Positions 34,200-41,880 of a stretch of DNA of 53,217 nt are shown piece by piece. The stretch comes from an uncultured Collinsella sp. (GTDB lineage: Bacteria > Actinomycetota > Coriobacteriia > Coriobacteriales > Coriobacteriaceae). Position numbers and translations under genes: made by a program. The notes below the pieces were generated by a model that saw only the letters and a list, made by a program, of their open reading frames with translations, did not search any database and had not been told where the DNA came from. Where the stretch lies: positions 1 through 53,217 of the forward strand of contig CAJJZP010000016.1 in assembly GCA_905197665.1 (NCBI GenBank). The letters run 5' to 3'. Numbering within the stretch: the stretch's first letter is position 1; the number at the start of each line of letters is the position of its first letter.

Positions 34200-35158
34200 G
34201 CAATGCCCGCTCGACGAAGGCCCATACGGATCAGGCTGTCACAGACCTGCGGGAACGTCATGTCGTCGGTGTGGCGGATCTCATCCGGATACAGCGACGT
34301 ATCGGTCATGCCGGGAATGGTATTGGTCTCGAGGATAACGGGGCCGTCCTCGCTCACAATAAAGTCGCTGCGCGAGATACCCAGGCAACCGAGGGCCTTG
34401 TGAGCGGCACAGGCAAGTTCCTGAGCGCGAGCGTAATTCTCGGGTGAAATCTGCGCCGGAATGCGATGGATATCCGTAGGGTCGACATACTTCACGTCCA
34501 GATCGTAGAACTCGCAGTCCTCGGGCTTACGAATCTCGACAATCGGCAGGGCGCGCACGTCATCTTCGCCGTATACGCCGACGGTGATCTCGGTACCCTC
34601 GATGCACTTCTCGACCAGCACTTTGTCGCCGTACTCAAACGCCTTGGCGATTGCCGCGGGCAGCTCGGAGGGCTCATGGACCAGGGAAATGCCATAGCTG
34701 GAACCGTTGACGGCCGGCTTCACAAAGCAGCGCTCGCCACAAACCTCGACGATATGATCGATATCGACTTCATCGCCCACCTCGAGCGCAAGGCCGGGGG
34801 CAATGGGAATGCCCGCCTTGGCGTATAGGAGCTTAGAGACCTCCTTGTCGGCACCGCAGGCGCTGGCAAGTACGCCCGAGGCCGTGTAGGGGATACCCAG
34901 GGTCTCCATGGCACCCTGCATGGCGCCATCCTCACCGCCGGCGCCGTGCATGGCGATAAATGCCACATCGAATCCGCCGGTCGCCATGGTTACCATAAAG
35001 TCATCAGCGGCCGTGTCAAGCAGCTCCACCGAGGTGTAGCCGGCTTCCTTCAGTGCCACCACAACGTTCTTTCCCGAATCGAGCGAGATCTCGCGCTCGG
35101 CGGAATGACCGCCCGCCAAGACCGCTACGTGCATGTTCTCTAGGCTTTTACCCGGCAT
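34193..35158 (-). CDS. ddl: D-alanine--D-alanine ligase
   Basis: A 321-residue ATP-grasp enzyme that makes the D-Ala-D-Ala dipeptide for peptidoglycan in the cytosol. Family blocks are clear: AVLAGGHSAEREISL at the N-terminus, the HGAGGEDGAMQG loop, CFVKPAVNGSSYGI, and the C-terminal metal-binding ILETNTIPGMTDTSLYP. The omega-loop region reads YDLDVKYV with the tyrosine typical of D-Ala-D-Ala rather than D-Ala-D-Lac ligases, so vancomycin-type modification is not expected. It is followed by an overlapping exonuclease-helicase gene, an odd pairing in function. Confidence 0.95.
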   Translation of the reverse strand: MPGKSLENMHVAVLAGGHSAEREISLDSGKNVVVALKEAGYTSVELLDTAADDFMVTMATGGFDVAFIAMHGAGGEDGAMQGAMETLGIPYTASGVLASACGADKEVSKLLYAKAGIPIAPGLALEVGDEVDIDHIVEVCGERCFVKPAVNGSSYGISLVHEPSELPAAIAKAFEYGDKVLVEKCIEGTEITVGVYGEDDVRALPIVEIRKPEDCEFYDLDVKYVDPTDIHRIPAQISPENYARAQELACAAHKALGCLGISRSDFIVSEDGPVILETNTIPGMTDTSLYPDEIRHTDDMTFPQVCDSLIRMGLRRAGIAC

Positions 35159-35243
35159 GGGCAGACTCCTCCTCTATAATTTCTGCAGCTGATACCATAT
35201 TGTAGCGATACCCTCTACGTTTCCCCAAAATCGAAAGGCTTCC
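35159..35243. promoter_or_regulatory. Divergent promoter gap between ddl and rlmN
   Basis: An 85-bp AT-richer gap between diverging genes. It must hold both promoters. TATTGTAGCGATACCC lies centrally, but I cannot assign boxes with confidence. Confidence 0.35.
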
Positions 35244-36296
35244 ATGAATCCCAGGACTAAATCTCAGGACATTCGCGACTTGAGCCAAAACGATATTCGC
35301 GAGCTCGTGGCCGAACTTGGCCAGCCCGCCTTCCGCGCGAAGCAGCTCATCGAATGGGTCTTTGAGAAGAACGTTTGTTCGTTTGACGATATGACCAATC
35401 TTCCCAAGGCTTTCCGTGAGCAGCTTAAAGAGGCTTTTGCCTTTGATACGCCGACTGAACTCACCAAGCAGGTTTCCAAAGATGGCTCGCGCAAGTATCT
35501 GCTCGAGTACCACGATGGCATTTCCGTCGAGACTGTCGGCATGCCCCGTCGCAACAAGCTTTCCGTCTGCGTTTCCACCCAGGCAGGCTGCGGCATGGGC
35601 TGCGCCTTTTGCGCTACCGGTCTCAACGGCCTCAAGCGCTCTCTGACCGCTCAAGAGATCGTCGACCAGGTGCTTCATGTATCCAACGACTTTGGCGAGC
35701 GTGCCACAAGCGTTGTCTTCATGGGCCAGGGCGAGCCGTTTGCCAACTACGACGAGGTTCTCAAGGCACTGCGTATCCTCAACGACCCCGATGGCATCGG
35801 TATCGGCGCTCGTCACCTCACCGTCTCTACCAGCGGCGTTATTCCCGGTATTCGCAAATTTGCCGATATCCCCGAGCAGTTCACGCTTGCCGTTTCCCTG
35901 CATTCCGCCATCCAGTCGACGCGCAATAAGCTCATGCCCGGTGTCAAGAAGTACACGCTGCTTCGCCTTCACGAAGCGCTTCAGCTCTACACCGAGAAGA
36001 CTGGCCGCCGCCCGACCTATGAGTATGCCATGATCGAAGGCGTCAACGATACGAATCCCGAGATGCAGGCACTCTGCGACTTCTGCGAGGGAACGCTGTG
36101 CCACGTTAACCTGATTCAACTTAACGACATCGAGGGCAGCCCGCTCAAGCCGTCGCCGATTCATAAGGTTGAGGATCTTCAGCGTCGTCTTGAGTCCCGT
36201 GGCATCGAAACCACGATTCGTAACTCCCGTGGTAACGATATTGACGCCGCTTGCGGACAGCTGAAACAGCGCTTCAAAGTTCAGAAGAACGCATAG
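35244..36296 (+). CDS. rlmN: 23S rRNA / tRNA adenine-C2 methyltransferase
   Basis: A 350-residue radical SAM enzyme that methylates A2503 of 23S rRNA and A37 of some tRNAs. The iron-sulphur motif is C116-x3-C120-x2-C123 in AGCGMGCAFCATG. C337 near the end (DAACGQL) is the methyl-carrying cysteine. SAM-binding MGQGEPFANYDEV is present. The gene stands alone on the plus strand within a minus-strand arm and uses visibly more T-ending codons than its neighbours, which may reflect high expression or separate origin. It ends with a strong terminator. Cfr-type C8 methylation is not indicated. Confidence 0.96.
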   Translation: MNPRTKSQDIRDLSQNDIRELVAELGQPAFRAKQLIEWVFEKNVCSFDDMTNLPKAFREQLKEAFAFDTPTELTKQVSKDGSRKYLLEYHDGISVETVGMPRRNKLSVCVSTQAGCGMGCAFCATGLNGLKRSLTAQEIVDQVLHVSNDFGERATSVVFMGQGEPFANYDEVLKALRILNDPDGIGIGARHLTVSTSGVIPGIRKFADIPEQFTLAVSLHSAIQSTRNKLMPGVKKYTLLRLHEALQLYTEKTGRRPTYEYAMIEGVNDTNPEMQALCDFCEGTLCHVNLIQLNDIEGSPLKPSPIHKVEDLQRRLESRGIETTIRNSRGNDIDAACGQLKQRFKVQKNA

Positions 36297-36314
36297 GGGA
36301 GTCGCACTCCAAAA

Positions 36315-36330
36315 CGTTTCATGTGAAACA
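36315..36330. promoter_or_regulatory. Degenerate parS-like site
   Basis: CGTTTCATGTGAAACA differs at two positions from the parS consensus TGTTTCACGTGAAACA. It lies just after rlmN, 0.4 kb beyond the 3' end of parB. Confidence 0.6.
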
Positions 36331-36333
36331 TCG

Positions 36334-36373
36334 AACGGCCCCGGTTGCAGGATATGCAACCGGGGCCGTTTCA
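36334..36373 (+). terminator. Terminator after rlmN
   Basis: A 16-bp perfect stem (AACGGCCCCGGTTGCA) with a 5-nt loop, followed by TTCATTT. Confidence 0.88.
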
Positions 36374-36486
36374 TTTATTGACCTCAATTTTGGACCAGCT
36401 GCTACCTTTCCCATTTTTTACGGACAAAATAAGGGGCCCATGTCTCATGAATCAGACAAGGGCCCCTCAAAATATGCAAAGTAATT

Positions 36487-36500
36487 ATTAGGTACCTAAT
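36487..36500. repeat. Palindrome ATTAGGTACCTAAT
   Basis: A perfect 14-bp palindrome overlaps the stop codon of the small protein gene. Its 12-bp core TTAGGTACCTAA recurs at 39992-40003 upstream of jag. This may be a binding site or a restriction/modification target. Confidence 0.55.
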
Positions 36501-36750
36501 AGCCTACATTTTCCCATTGGTTGCTAACCCAACCTTGATTAATCTTAGGATTTTTCGTTACCTGAGCAGTGCGCATGGCAACATCTTCTGTCATAACATC
36601 CATTTTCTTCTTGGATGTATCAACGATATCTTGCGCTCCACGAAGCAAACGACCTTGAAGTTCATCGTCTGTCGCGATCTTATAGCCAGCAAAGGCACCA
36701 GCCGCGACAGTCGTCACCAATGCAATCGCAGTAATAATCTTATTCCTCAT
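36496..36750 (-). CDS. Small YtxH-like membrane protein
   Basis: An 84-residue protein with an N-terminal membrane helix (about 5-23, IITAIALVTTVAAGAFAGY) and a charged helical tail, like YtxH-type stress proteins. The ATG at 36750 has AAGGAGG seven bases upstream and lies inside the end of parB (11-bp overlap), so it is the last gene of the rsmG-parA-parB operon. A frame beginning six codons upstream is rejected because the ribosome site falls within it. Function unknown. Confidence 0.75.
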   Translation of the reverse strand: MRNKIITAIALVTTVAAGAFAGYKIATDDELQGRLLRGAQDIVDTSKKKMDVMTEDVAMRTAQVTKNPKINQGWVSNQWENVGY

Positions 36751-37645
36751 CTTGGCCTCCTTGATCAAACTGAATCATTTCACCAAGAATACGAGAGAGC
36801 TCTTCCTCGTCTTTAAACTCAATCTCAATCTTATTCTTTCCACGCGAGCTCTTCACACGCACGTTGGTATTAAATACCTGACGAAGTACACGCGCAGCCT
36901 TTTTAAAAGACTGCGGCGTTGCGGGCCGCGGCGTCTTAGGTGTCTCTCCGGCAGAAAACAATGGAGCAAGATTTTCTGTCGCTCTTACGGAAAGGCCCTC
37001 CGCAACAACCTTCTCTGCAAGTCGAATTCGAGCATCCTCATAGGGAACTGCAAGAATCGCACGTGCGTGACCAGCAGTAAGTTTACACTCAAAAATCATC
37101 TGCTGAACTACTTCGGGGAGATCGAGAAGGCGCAGCGAGTTTGTAATTGCAGAGCGTGACTTGCTTACAGCCTTCGACAATGCCTCCTGGGTCATACCGC
37201 TAGCATCGATGAGCTGGCGATAGCCCTTAGCCTCTTCGACGGGATTCAAATCAGAACGCTGAAGGTTTTCGATAAGAGCAAGAGCCAGCATCTCTTCATC
37301 ATTAACATCTTTAATGATGACAGGCAGTTCCTCAAGACCAGCAAGCTTTGACGCCTGGTAACGACGCTCACCAGCGATGATCTCATAGCCGTTTCCATGC
37401 TTGCGAACCAAGAGCGGCTGCAGAACGCCATGTTCTTGGATTGACTCGCTCAACTCGCGAAGTTCAGTTTCATTAAAGTGAATTCGCGGTTGATTAGGGT
37501 TGGGAACGATATCCTCAATAGGTAGTTTTGTTTCAGATGCGGCATTTGAAGCAGATGCAGCAGAACCACCGGTCTCATACTCAGCCTCTGAGACCAAAGC
37601 ATTGAGTCCGCGTCCCAATCCACCACGTTTCTTTGCACTAGGCAC
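36740..37645 (-). CDS. parB: Chromosome-partition protein ParB (CTP switch, parS binding)
   Basis: A 301-residue ParB/Spo0J-family protein that binds parS and spreads as a CTP-dependent clamp, loading condensin and guiding origin segregation. It shows the conserved N-terminal block (PIEDIVPNPNQPR), the CTP-binding GERRYQASK motif, the helix-turn-helix MTQEALSKAVSKSRSAITN, and a basic C-terminal dimerisation tail. The gene overlaps parA by 8 bp. Three perfect parS sites lie just upstream of parA. Codon use is AT-richer than in flanking genes. Confidence 0.96.
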   Translation of the reverse strand: MPSAKKRGGLGRGLNALVSEAEYETGGSAASASNAASETKLPIEDIVPNPNQPRIHFNETELRELSESIQEHGVLQPLLVRKHGNGYEIIAGERRYQASKLAGLEELPVIIKDVNDEEMLALALIENLQRSDLNPVEEAKGYRQLIDASGMTQEALSKAVSKSRSAITNSLRLLDLPEVVQQMIFECKLTAGHARAILAVPYEDARIRLAEKVVAEGLSVRATENLAPLFSAGETPKTPRPATPQSFKKAARVLRQVFNTNVRVKSSRGKNKIEIEFKDEEELSRILGEMIQFDQGGQDEE

Positions 37646-38438
37646 GCTTGATCACCTCTTTTGCAAGGTTCATATACGCTTTTGCACCCTTATTTTGAGG
37701 TGCATAGGTAATTACCGGTTCTCCAAAAGACGGAGCTTCAGAGATTTTAACCGTACGGGGAATCAGCGTCTTAAACGCCTTATCACCAAAGTACGATTGA
37801 ACTTCCTCAACAACCTGATTCGACAAAGAAGTACGTGAGTCATACATGGTCATAAGCACGCCATAGGTGTCTAAGCCCTTATTCAGACGTGATTTGACCA
37901 TCTTCATTGACTCAAGCAGCTTCGTAACGCCCTCGAGTGCGTAATACTCACACTGGATTGGAATCAAAACGCTATCTGCTGCGGTCAAGGCATTGATAGT
38001 AAGCAGGCCGAGCGAAGGAGGACAGTCAATGAAAATAAAATCGAACTCGTCCTGAATCGGCTCAAGCAAATCTTTGAGGCGGGTTTCACGAGCAATTGCG
38101 CTTACGAGCTCAATTTCGGCACCTGCAAGCTGAATCGTAGCTGGAATTACGAATACCTTTTTGCAATTTGTATCAAGAACAAGCGATTCTGCCGGCACAT
38201 CATTCAACAATGCATCATAGATGCAGTGATCAAGGTCTTCTTTTTCAATTCCAAATCCACTGGTGCTGTTTCCCTGCGGATCAAAATCGACAATCAGGGT
38301 CTTACGACCCTGCTCACCCAGTGCTGCTGCAAGGTTTACAGCCGTCGTTGACTTACCGACGCCGCCTTTTTGATTGATGATTGCAATGATACGCGTGTCT
38401 TTTGCGCTCTTAGAACGCTTAACGTCGCGAAATCCCAC
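37638..38438 (-). CDS. parA: Chromosome-partition ATPase ParA/Soj
   Basis: A 266-residue deviant-Walker ATPase. The P-loop is KGGVGKSTTAVN with the signature lysine, and the later DFDPQGNSTSGFG and FIFIDCPPSLGLLT blocks are intact. It pairs with ParB to position origins and may also regulate DnaA. The start is GTG at 38438 with GGAGG four bases upstream. The 134-bp gap to rsmG contains three parS sites. Confidence 0.96.
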   Translation of the reverse strand: MGFRDVKRSKSAKDTRIIAIINQKGGVGKSTTAVNLAAALGEQGRKTLIVDFDPQGNSTSGFGIEKEDLDHCIYDALLNDVPAESLVLDTNCKKVFVIPATIQLAGAEIELVSAIARETRLKDLLEPIQDEFDFIFIDCPPSLGLLTINALTAADSVLIPIQCEYYALEGVTKLLESMKMVKSRLNKGLDTYGVLMTMYDSRTSLSNQVVEEVQSYFGDKAFKTLIPRTVKISEAPSFGEPVITYAPQNKGAKAYMNLAKEVIKRA

Positions 38439-38477
38439 GGTCCCTCCTGGTGTGTATTAAAGCTGTCAAACGGAGGA

Positions 38478-38493
38478 TGTTTCACGTGAAACA
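38478..38493. promoter_or_regulatory. parS site 1
   Basis: TGTTTCACGTGAAACA, a perfect 16-bp match to the ParB-binding consensus, 40 bp upstream of parA. Confidence 0.95.
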
Positions 38494-38516
38494 TTCCGAT
38501 TCGATATCAACCGCCA

Positions 38517-38532
38517 TGTTTCACGTGAAACA
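38517..38532. promoter_or_regulatory. parS site 2
   Basis: A second perfect parS, 39 bp from the first (start to start), in the rsmG-parA gap. Confidence 0.95.
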
Positions 38533-38555
38533 CTGCAAGTTGTTAGTATCCATTA

Positions 38556-38571
38556 TGTTTCACGTGAAACA
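38556..38571. promoter_or_regulatory. parS site 3
   Basis: A third perfect parS, again 39 bp on, ending one base before the rsmG stop codon. The regular 39-bp phasing is close to four helical turns. Confidence 0.95.
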
Positions 38572-38572
38572 T

Positions 38573-39310
38573 CTAGGCAAGCGGATTCTTCTTTGCCATG
38601 CCATTTGCACGAGGCAATGAAACGGATGCTGGATGACTCTTTTTAAGAACAATGAACTCCCTGTGGCCCAAGCCCTCAGGCAAATCGATTGCGTCATTCA
38701 GAAGCAAAGTGAAGCCACAAATCTTAGCTGCTGACATGCCGGAAGCAAGCTCCTCAAACGAAGGATTACCCTTGGTGATAACAAATAGCCCTCCGTCTTT
38801 AATGAACGGAGCCGCATACTCAACAAGAATCGGTAGAGGAGCCAGTGCACGGGCGGTTACGACAGAAAACTGCTTCTTATGGCTTCGAGCATATTCTTCA
38901 AGGCGATCATGAACCGCATGAGCATGTTTCAATCCAAGAGCATCAACAAAAGAATTGACAGCATCAACCTTCTTCCCAACAGAGTCAATATAAGTAGCTT
39001 TACGATGCGTGGTTATGGTTAAAGGAATACCAGGGAAGCCCGCACCTGTTCCCATATCGAGCAAAGCTCCCTCAGGAGCCTTATTGATATAGGGAAGCAA
39101 AACAAGTGAGTCGAGGATATGAAGTACTGCAGCATCTTCTACGTTAAGAATACGGGTAAGATTGGTTGTCTTATTTTTTTCCAGAACCAAATCCAAATGC
39201 TGAATACAGTTCCTCAGCTCAACATCAGTTACGCTCAAGGAATACTCTTTGCAATAAGAAGTTAGACGACTCAACATCTTGTCAGCCTGCTGATCAGTAA
39301 GTACTAACAA
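38573..39310 (-). CDS. rsmG: 16S rRNA G527 N7-methyltransferase
   Basis: A 245-residue SAM-dependent enzyme that methylates G527 of 16S rRNA; loss gives low-level streptomycin resistance. Family blocks: NLTRI, LLDMGTGAGFPGIPL (SAM-binding motif I), YIDSVGKKVDAVNSF, and SVVTARALAPLPILVEY. I chose TTG at 39310 because AAGGAG sits six bases upstream. A longer frame opening with TTG at 39358 begins inside the T run of the jag terminator and is unlikely. Its place between jag and parA is typical of origin regions. Confidence 0.94.
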   Translation of the reverse strand: MLVLTDQQADKMLSRLTSYCKEYSLSVTDVELRNCIQHLDLVLEKNKTTNLTRILNVEDAAVLHILDSLVLLPYINKAPEGALLDMGTGAGFPGIPLTITTHRKATYIDSVGKKVDAVNSFVDALGLKHAHAVHDRLEEYARSHKKQFSVVTARALAPLPILVEYAAPFIKDGGLFVITKGNPSFEELASGMSAAKICGFTLLLNDAIDLPEGLGHREFIVLKKSHPASVSLPRANGMAKKNPLA

Positions 39311-39356
39311 CGAAAGCTCCTTTCTGACAAAAATCAGTGTATCGAGAACTTTTGAC

Positions 39357-39388
39357 AAAAAAAGGGGACGTGGAAACCACGTCCCCTT
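39357..39388 (-). terminator. Terminator after jag
   Basis: On the minus strand: AAGGGGACGTGG, TTT loop, CCACGTCCCC, then seven T. It separates the rpmH-to-jag cluster from rsmG-parAB. Confidence 0.93.
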
Positions 39389-39406
39389 AGCATAAGCTCG
39401 AGTAGA

Positions 39407-39976
39407 TTATCGAGCAACAATCACCACATGGCGATCAGGGTCAGAACCCTCAGAATGAGTATCGACGGCATCATTGCCACGAAGTGCAATGTGAACCAGT
39501 CGGCGCTCGTAGGCATTCATGGGCGGAAGCGAAACACTCTTATGAGTGCGGATGGCACGCTCGGCAGCAGACTGAGCCATGGAGGCAACCTTGTCCTGAC
39601 GGCGGCTCTTGTATCCCTCGACGTCCACTACAACCGGATACCTAAAGCCGAGCTTGCGGCTCACCAGCAATGAGAACATAACCTGAAGGGCATCAAGGGT
39701 GCGACCATGACGGCCAATGAGAACAGCAAGGTCGGGAGCCGTTACATCCAAAATCAGCTCACCCTCGTCGCCCTCATACTCATCGATAGGAGAGTTGGCG
39801 GCATCGAAGTGCGAAAGGATGGAACGCAGGATGGAAATCGCAACATCGGCAATGGTGTCGAGCTCCTCATCGGTCAGCTCTTCACCGGCCTTGTAGCGCT
39901 GTGCAATCTCGGGATAATCGCCCGCGACCTGCGGGGCAACCTCCTCAAGCATATCCTCGATGATCTCTTCAGACAT
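39407..39976 (-). CDS. jag: Jag/KhpB RNA-binding protein
   Basis: A 189-residue protein with a KH domain (IGRHGRTLDALQVMF near the middle) and an R3H domain (MNAYERRLVHIAL near the end). It lacks the full N-terminal Jag_N domain of firmicute homologues and instead begins with an acidic helical stretch. Jag/KhpB proteins bind RNA and affect cell shape and division, and the gene classically follows yidC, as here. ATG 39976 is preferred because GGAG lies six bases upstream. A start four codons earlier lacks such a site. Confidence 0.93.
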   Translation of the reverse strand: MSEEIIEDMLEEVAPQVAGDYPEIAQRYKAGEELTDEELDTIADVAISILRSILSHFDAANSPIDEYEGDEGELILDVTAPDLAVLIGRHGRTLDALQVMFSLLVSRKLGFRYPVVVDVEGYKSRRQDKVASMAQSAAERAIRTHKSVSLPPMNAYERRLVHIALRGNDAVDTHSEGSDPDRHVVIVAR

Positions 39977-39991
39977 AACGTACTCCAAAAG

Positions 39992-40003
39992 TTAGGTACC
40001 TAA
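39992..40003. repeat. Palindrome TTAGGTACCTAA
   Basis: The second copy of the 12-bp palindrome seen at 36487-36500, here between yidC and jag. Confidence 0.55.
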
Positions 40004-40020
40004 ATAAGATTGATATCCCG

Positions 40021-40791
40021 CTACTTCTTCTTGTGCGGGCGCGGCTTCTTCTCGCGACGAGTGACCTCAACCTGCAGCGGCGCGTTCTTAAGGCGCTCCT
40101 CCTCATCGGCCTTCGCCTTGTCGATGACCTTCTGCGTCACAAAAATCTGCTGGATAACCTGCCAAGCAGACGAGACGTCGTAGTACAGCAGAACACCAAC
40201 GGGAAGGCTCCAGCCCATCCAAAGCATCATGACCGTCATGACAACGGCCATCATACGCATGCTTTGAGCCTGCTGGCCGGTCTGGTTGCGCGACATATAG
40301 AGCTGCGGAATCAGGGTCAGGACAGCGAACAGGATCAGGCAGACCAGCGCAGGCAGCGCGACCATAAAGCCATCGGCAAAGGAGGCACTCGGCGTGGTGG
40401 TCAGGTCGGGCAGAATGTTGAAGAACGAGAACGTGCCGTCGTTAAAGTAGTCCGGCAGGTTACGCAGCAGCGTAAATAGGGCGAACAGGACAGGCATCTG
40501 AATCAACAGCGGCAGACAACCAGCCATCGGGTTGAACTTGTTCTCGCTGTAGAACTTCTGCATCTCCTCGGCCTGACGCTGGGGATCGTCGGCATAGCGC
40601 TCCTGGATCTCGAGCATCTTGGGCTGCAGCACCTGCATGCGAGCCGTCGACTTGGTCGACTTGAGCATAAGCGGCGTCAGCAGCAGACGGATGATGACCA
40701 CCAGGATGATGATGGACAGGCCCCAGTCGACCGCAAAGGTCTGGATGAGCTTGAGCAGCTCGAAAAGGATGTTAACGATCCAATCCCACAT
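40021..40791 (-). CDS. yidC: Membrane protein insertase YidC
   Basis: A 256-residue inner-membrane insertase that helps membrane proteins fold alone or with the Sec translocon. It has the five-helix core, the conserved positive residue R35 in the first core helix (VVIIRLLLTP), a cytoplasmic helical hairpin (MLEIQERYADDPQRQAEEM), the NPMAGCLPLLIQMPV segment, and a basic Lys/Arg-rich tail for ribosome contact. No signal peptide or lipobox is seen, so it begins directly with the core, shorter than firmicute SpoIIIJ. It lies between yidD and jag. Confidence 0.96.
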   Translation of the reverse strand: MWDWIVNILFELLKLIQTFAVDWGLSIIILVVIIRLLLTPLMLKSTKSTARMQVLQPKMLEIQERYADDPQRQAEEMQKFYSENKFNPMAGCLPLLIQMPVLFALFTLLRNLPDYFNDGTFSFFNILPDLTTTPSASFADGFMVALPALVCLILFAVLTLIPQLYMSRNQTGQQAQSMRMMAVVMTVMMLWMGWSLPVGVLLYYDVSSAWQVIQQIFVTQKVIDKAKADEEERLKNAPLQVEVTRREKKPRPHKKK

Positions 40792-40820
40792 GTAAGTTTT
40801 CCTCCGATAGCGAGTGCCCG

Positions 40821-41045
40821 CTAGGGCACAGGGTCATAACCGCCGACGTGCAGGGGATTGCAGCGAGCGATGCGCCTCACGGCAAGCCAGCAGCCTCTCA
40901 AAACACCGTACTTCTCAATCGCCTGGACGGCGTATTGCGAGCACGTTGGGTAATAAATGCAGGCGTCAGGCAATAAGGGCGAAATAACCTGTTGATATAT
41001 GCGAATAGGAGCGATGGCAACACGTCGCAAAACGTGATTGCTCAT
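40821..41045 (-). CDS. yidD: Membrane insertion efficiency factor YidD
   Basis: A 74-residue protein of the YidD family that aids insertion of inner-membrane proteins. The family block runs through YYPTCSQYAVQAIEKYG and CNPLHVGGYDPVP with its conserved cysteines. It overlaps rnpA by 4 bp and precedes yidC by 29 bp. Confidence 0.95.
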   Translation of the reverse strand: MSNHVLRRVAIAPIRIYQQVISPLLPDACIYYPTCSQYAVQAIEKYGVLRGCWLAVRRIARCNPLHVGGYDPVP

Positions 41046-41380
41046 CGCTCCTCCCCGGCAACGCCGGCGCGTTTCATAAGCGAACGCAATGCATTGTCCA
41101 TCTCCTGCGGCGAGGAAACCCTCGTCTTGGGAGTTGCGAACAAGATGATGTCATAACCCGCAACGGGAAATCCACAGCTGCGGGCGGCCTCGCGCATCAC
41201 ACGCTTAGAACGGTTGCGCACGACAGCACAACCGAGCCGTTTAGCACCAACGAAGGCGACCCTTCCGGAGTCGCCTTCGCCAACCGATTCACATATGGTC
41301 ATTCGAATCAGAGGGTGATTAAAACGACGCCCCTGACTGAACACATGCTCGAAATCTTGCCGAGACTTAATAGTCTTCAT
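41042..41380 (-). CDS. rnpA: Ribonuclease P protein component
   Basis: A 112-residue basic protein that partners with the RNase P RNA in tRNA 5' processing. The RNR motif RNRSKRVMREAAR and the N-terminal KTIKSRQDFEHVFSQGRRF are typical. It overlaps yidD and lies 20 bp after rpmH, the usual order. Confidence 0.95.
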   Translation of the reverse strand: MKTIKSRQDFEHVFSQGRRFNHPLIRMTICESVGEGDSGRVAFVGAKRLGCAVVRNRSKRVMREAARSCGFPVAGYDIILFATPKTRVSSPQEMDNALRSLMKRAGVAGEER

Positions 41381-41400
41381 GCGAGATGTGTGTATCGCTG

Positions 41401-41535
41401 CTAGACAGTGAGACGCTTGCGGCCCTTGGCGCGACGACGGGCGAGCACGGCACGACCACCCTTAGTGGCCATACGGGCACGGAAGCCATGGGTCTTGGCA
41501 CGCTTACGCTTATTAGGCTGATACGTACGCTTCAT
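41401..41535 (-). CDS. rpmH: Ribosomal protein bL34
   Basis: A 44-residue ribosomal protein beginning MKRTYQPNKRKRAKTHGF and ending RRRAKGRKRLTV, almost invariant in the family. GGAGG lies nine bases before ATG 41535. A longer open frame upstream is not part of the protein. It is the first gene of the rpmH-rnpA-yidD-yidC-jag cluster, leading away from the origin. Confidence 0.98.
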   Translation of the reverse strand: MKRTYQPNKRKRAKTHGFRARMATKGGRAVLARRRAKGRKRLTV

Positions 41536-41880
41536 CTTAAGTTCCTCCTGCTGCATTTCGAGTGTCCGCGGGGGCGCGGACGCAGATATAGACACGTGAG
41601 CTTGAAGATTGTAGGGAAATCGATGTTCAAATGTCAAGAAATCAAAGGTAAAAGGTTGCGCAGTTCACACGGTTCCCCCATAAGCCGAGCTCGATTTAGC
41701 GGTGCATGGCAACTTTTCACGATATTTCATCAAGTTTTCAACAGGTCATGTTGGCAATGTTGAGAACTTTTCGCCCGTTTTCCAAAGTTTTCAACAGGTT
41801 TTGAAAAGTTGTCGAAAGATGAGAAACATTGCACAGTGAGCTACTATTTGTTCGAAACCTTTTGAAAGATTGCGAGCGGC
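41536..41880. other. rpmH side of the origin region with DnaA-box-like repeats
   Basis: A 345-bp gap between diverging genes. It holds three copies of a nonamer with core TCAACA: TTTTCAACA at 41735-41743, TTCTCAACA in reverse at 41758-41766, and TTTTCAACA at 41788-41796, the first and third inside a longer AGTTTTCAACAGGT repeat. I read these as DnaA boxes of a non-canonical type. Promoters for rpmH and for the plus-strand ATPase gene must also lie here. Confidence 0.65.

Noticed and set aside
35148..36374. Minus-strand open frame opposite rlmN
   Set aside because: rlmN on the plus strand has all catalytic motifs; the antisense frame has none and overlaps the rlmN terminator.
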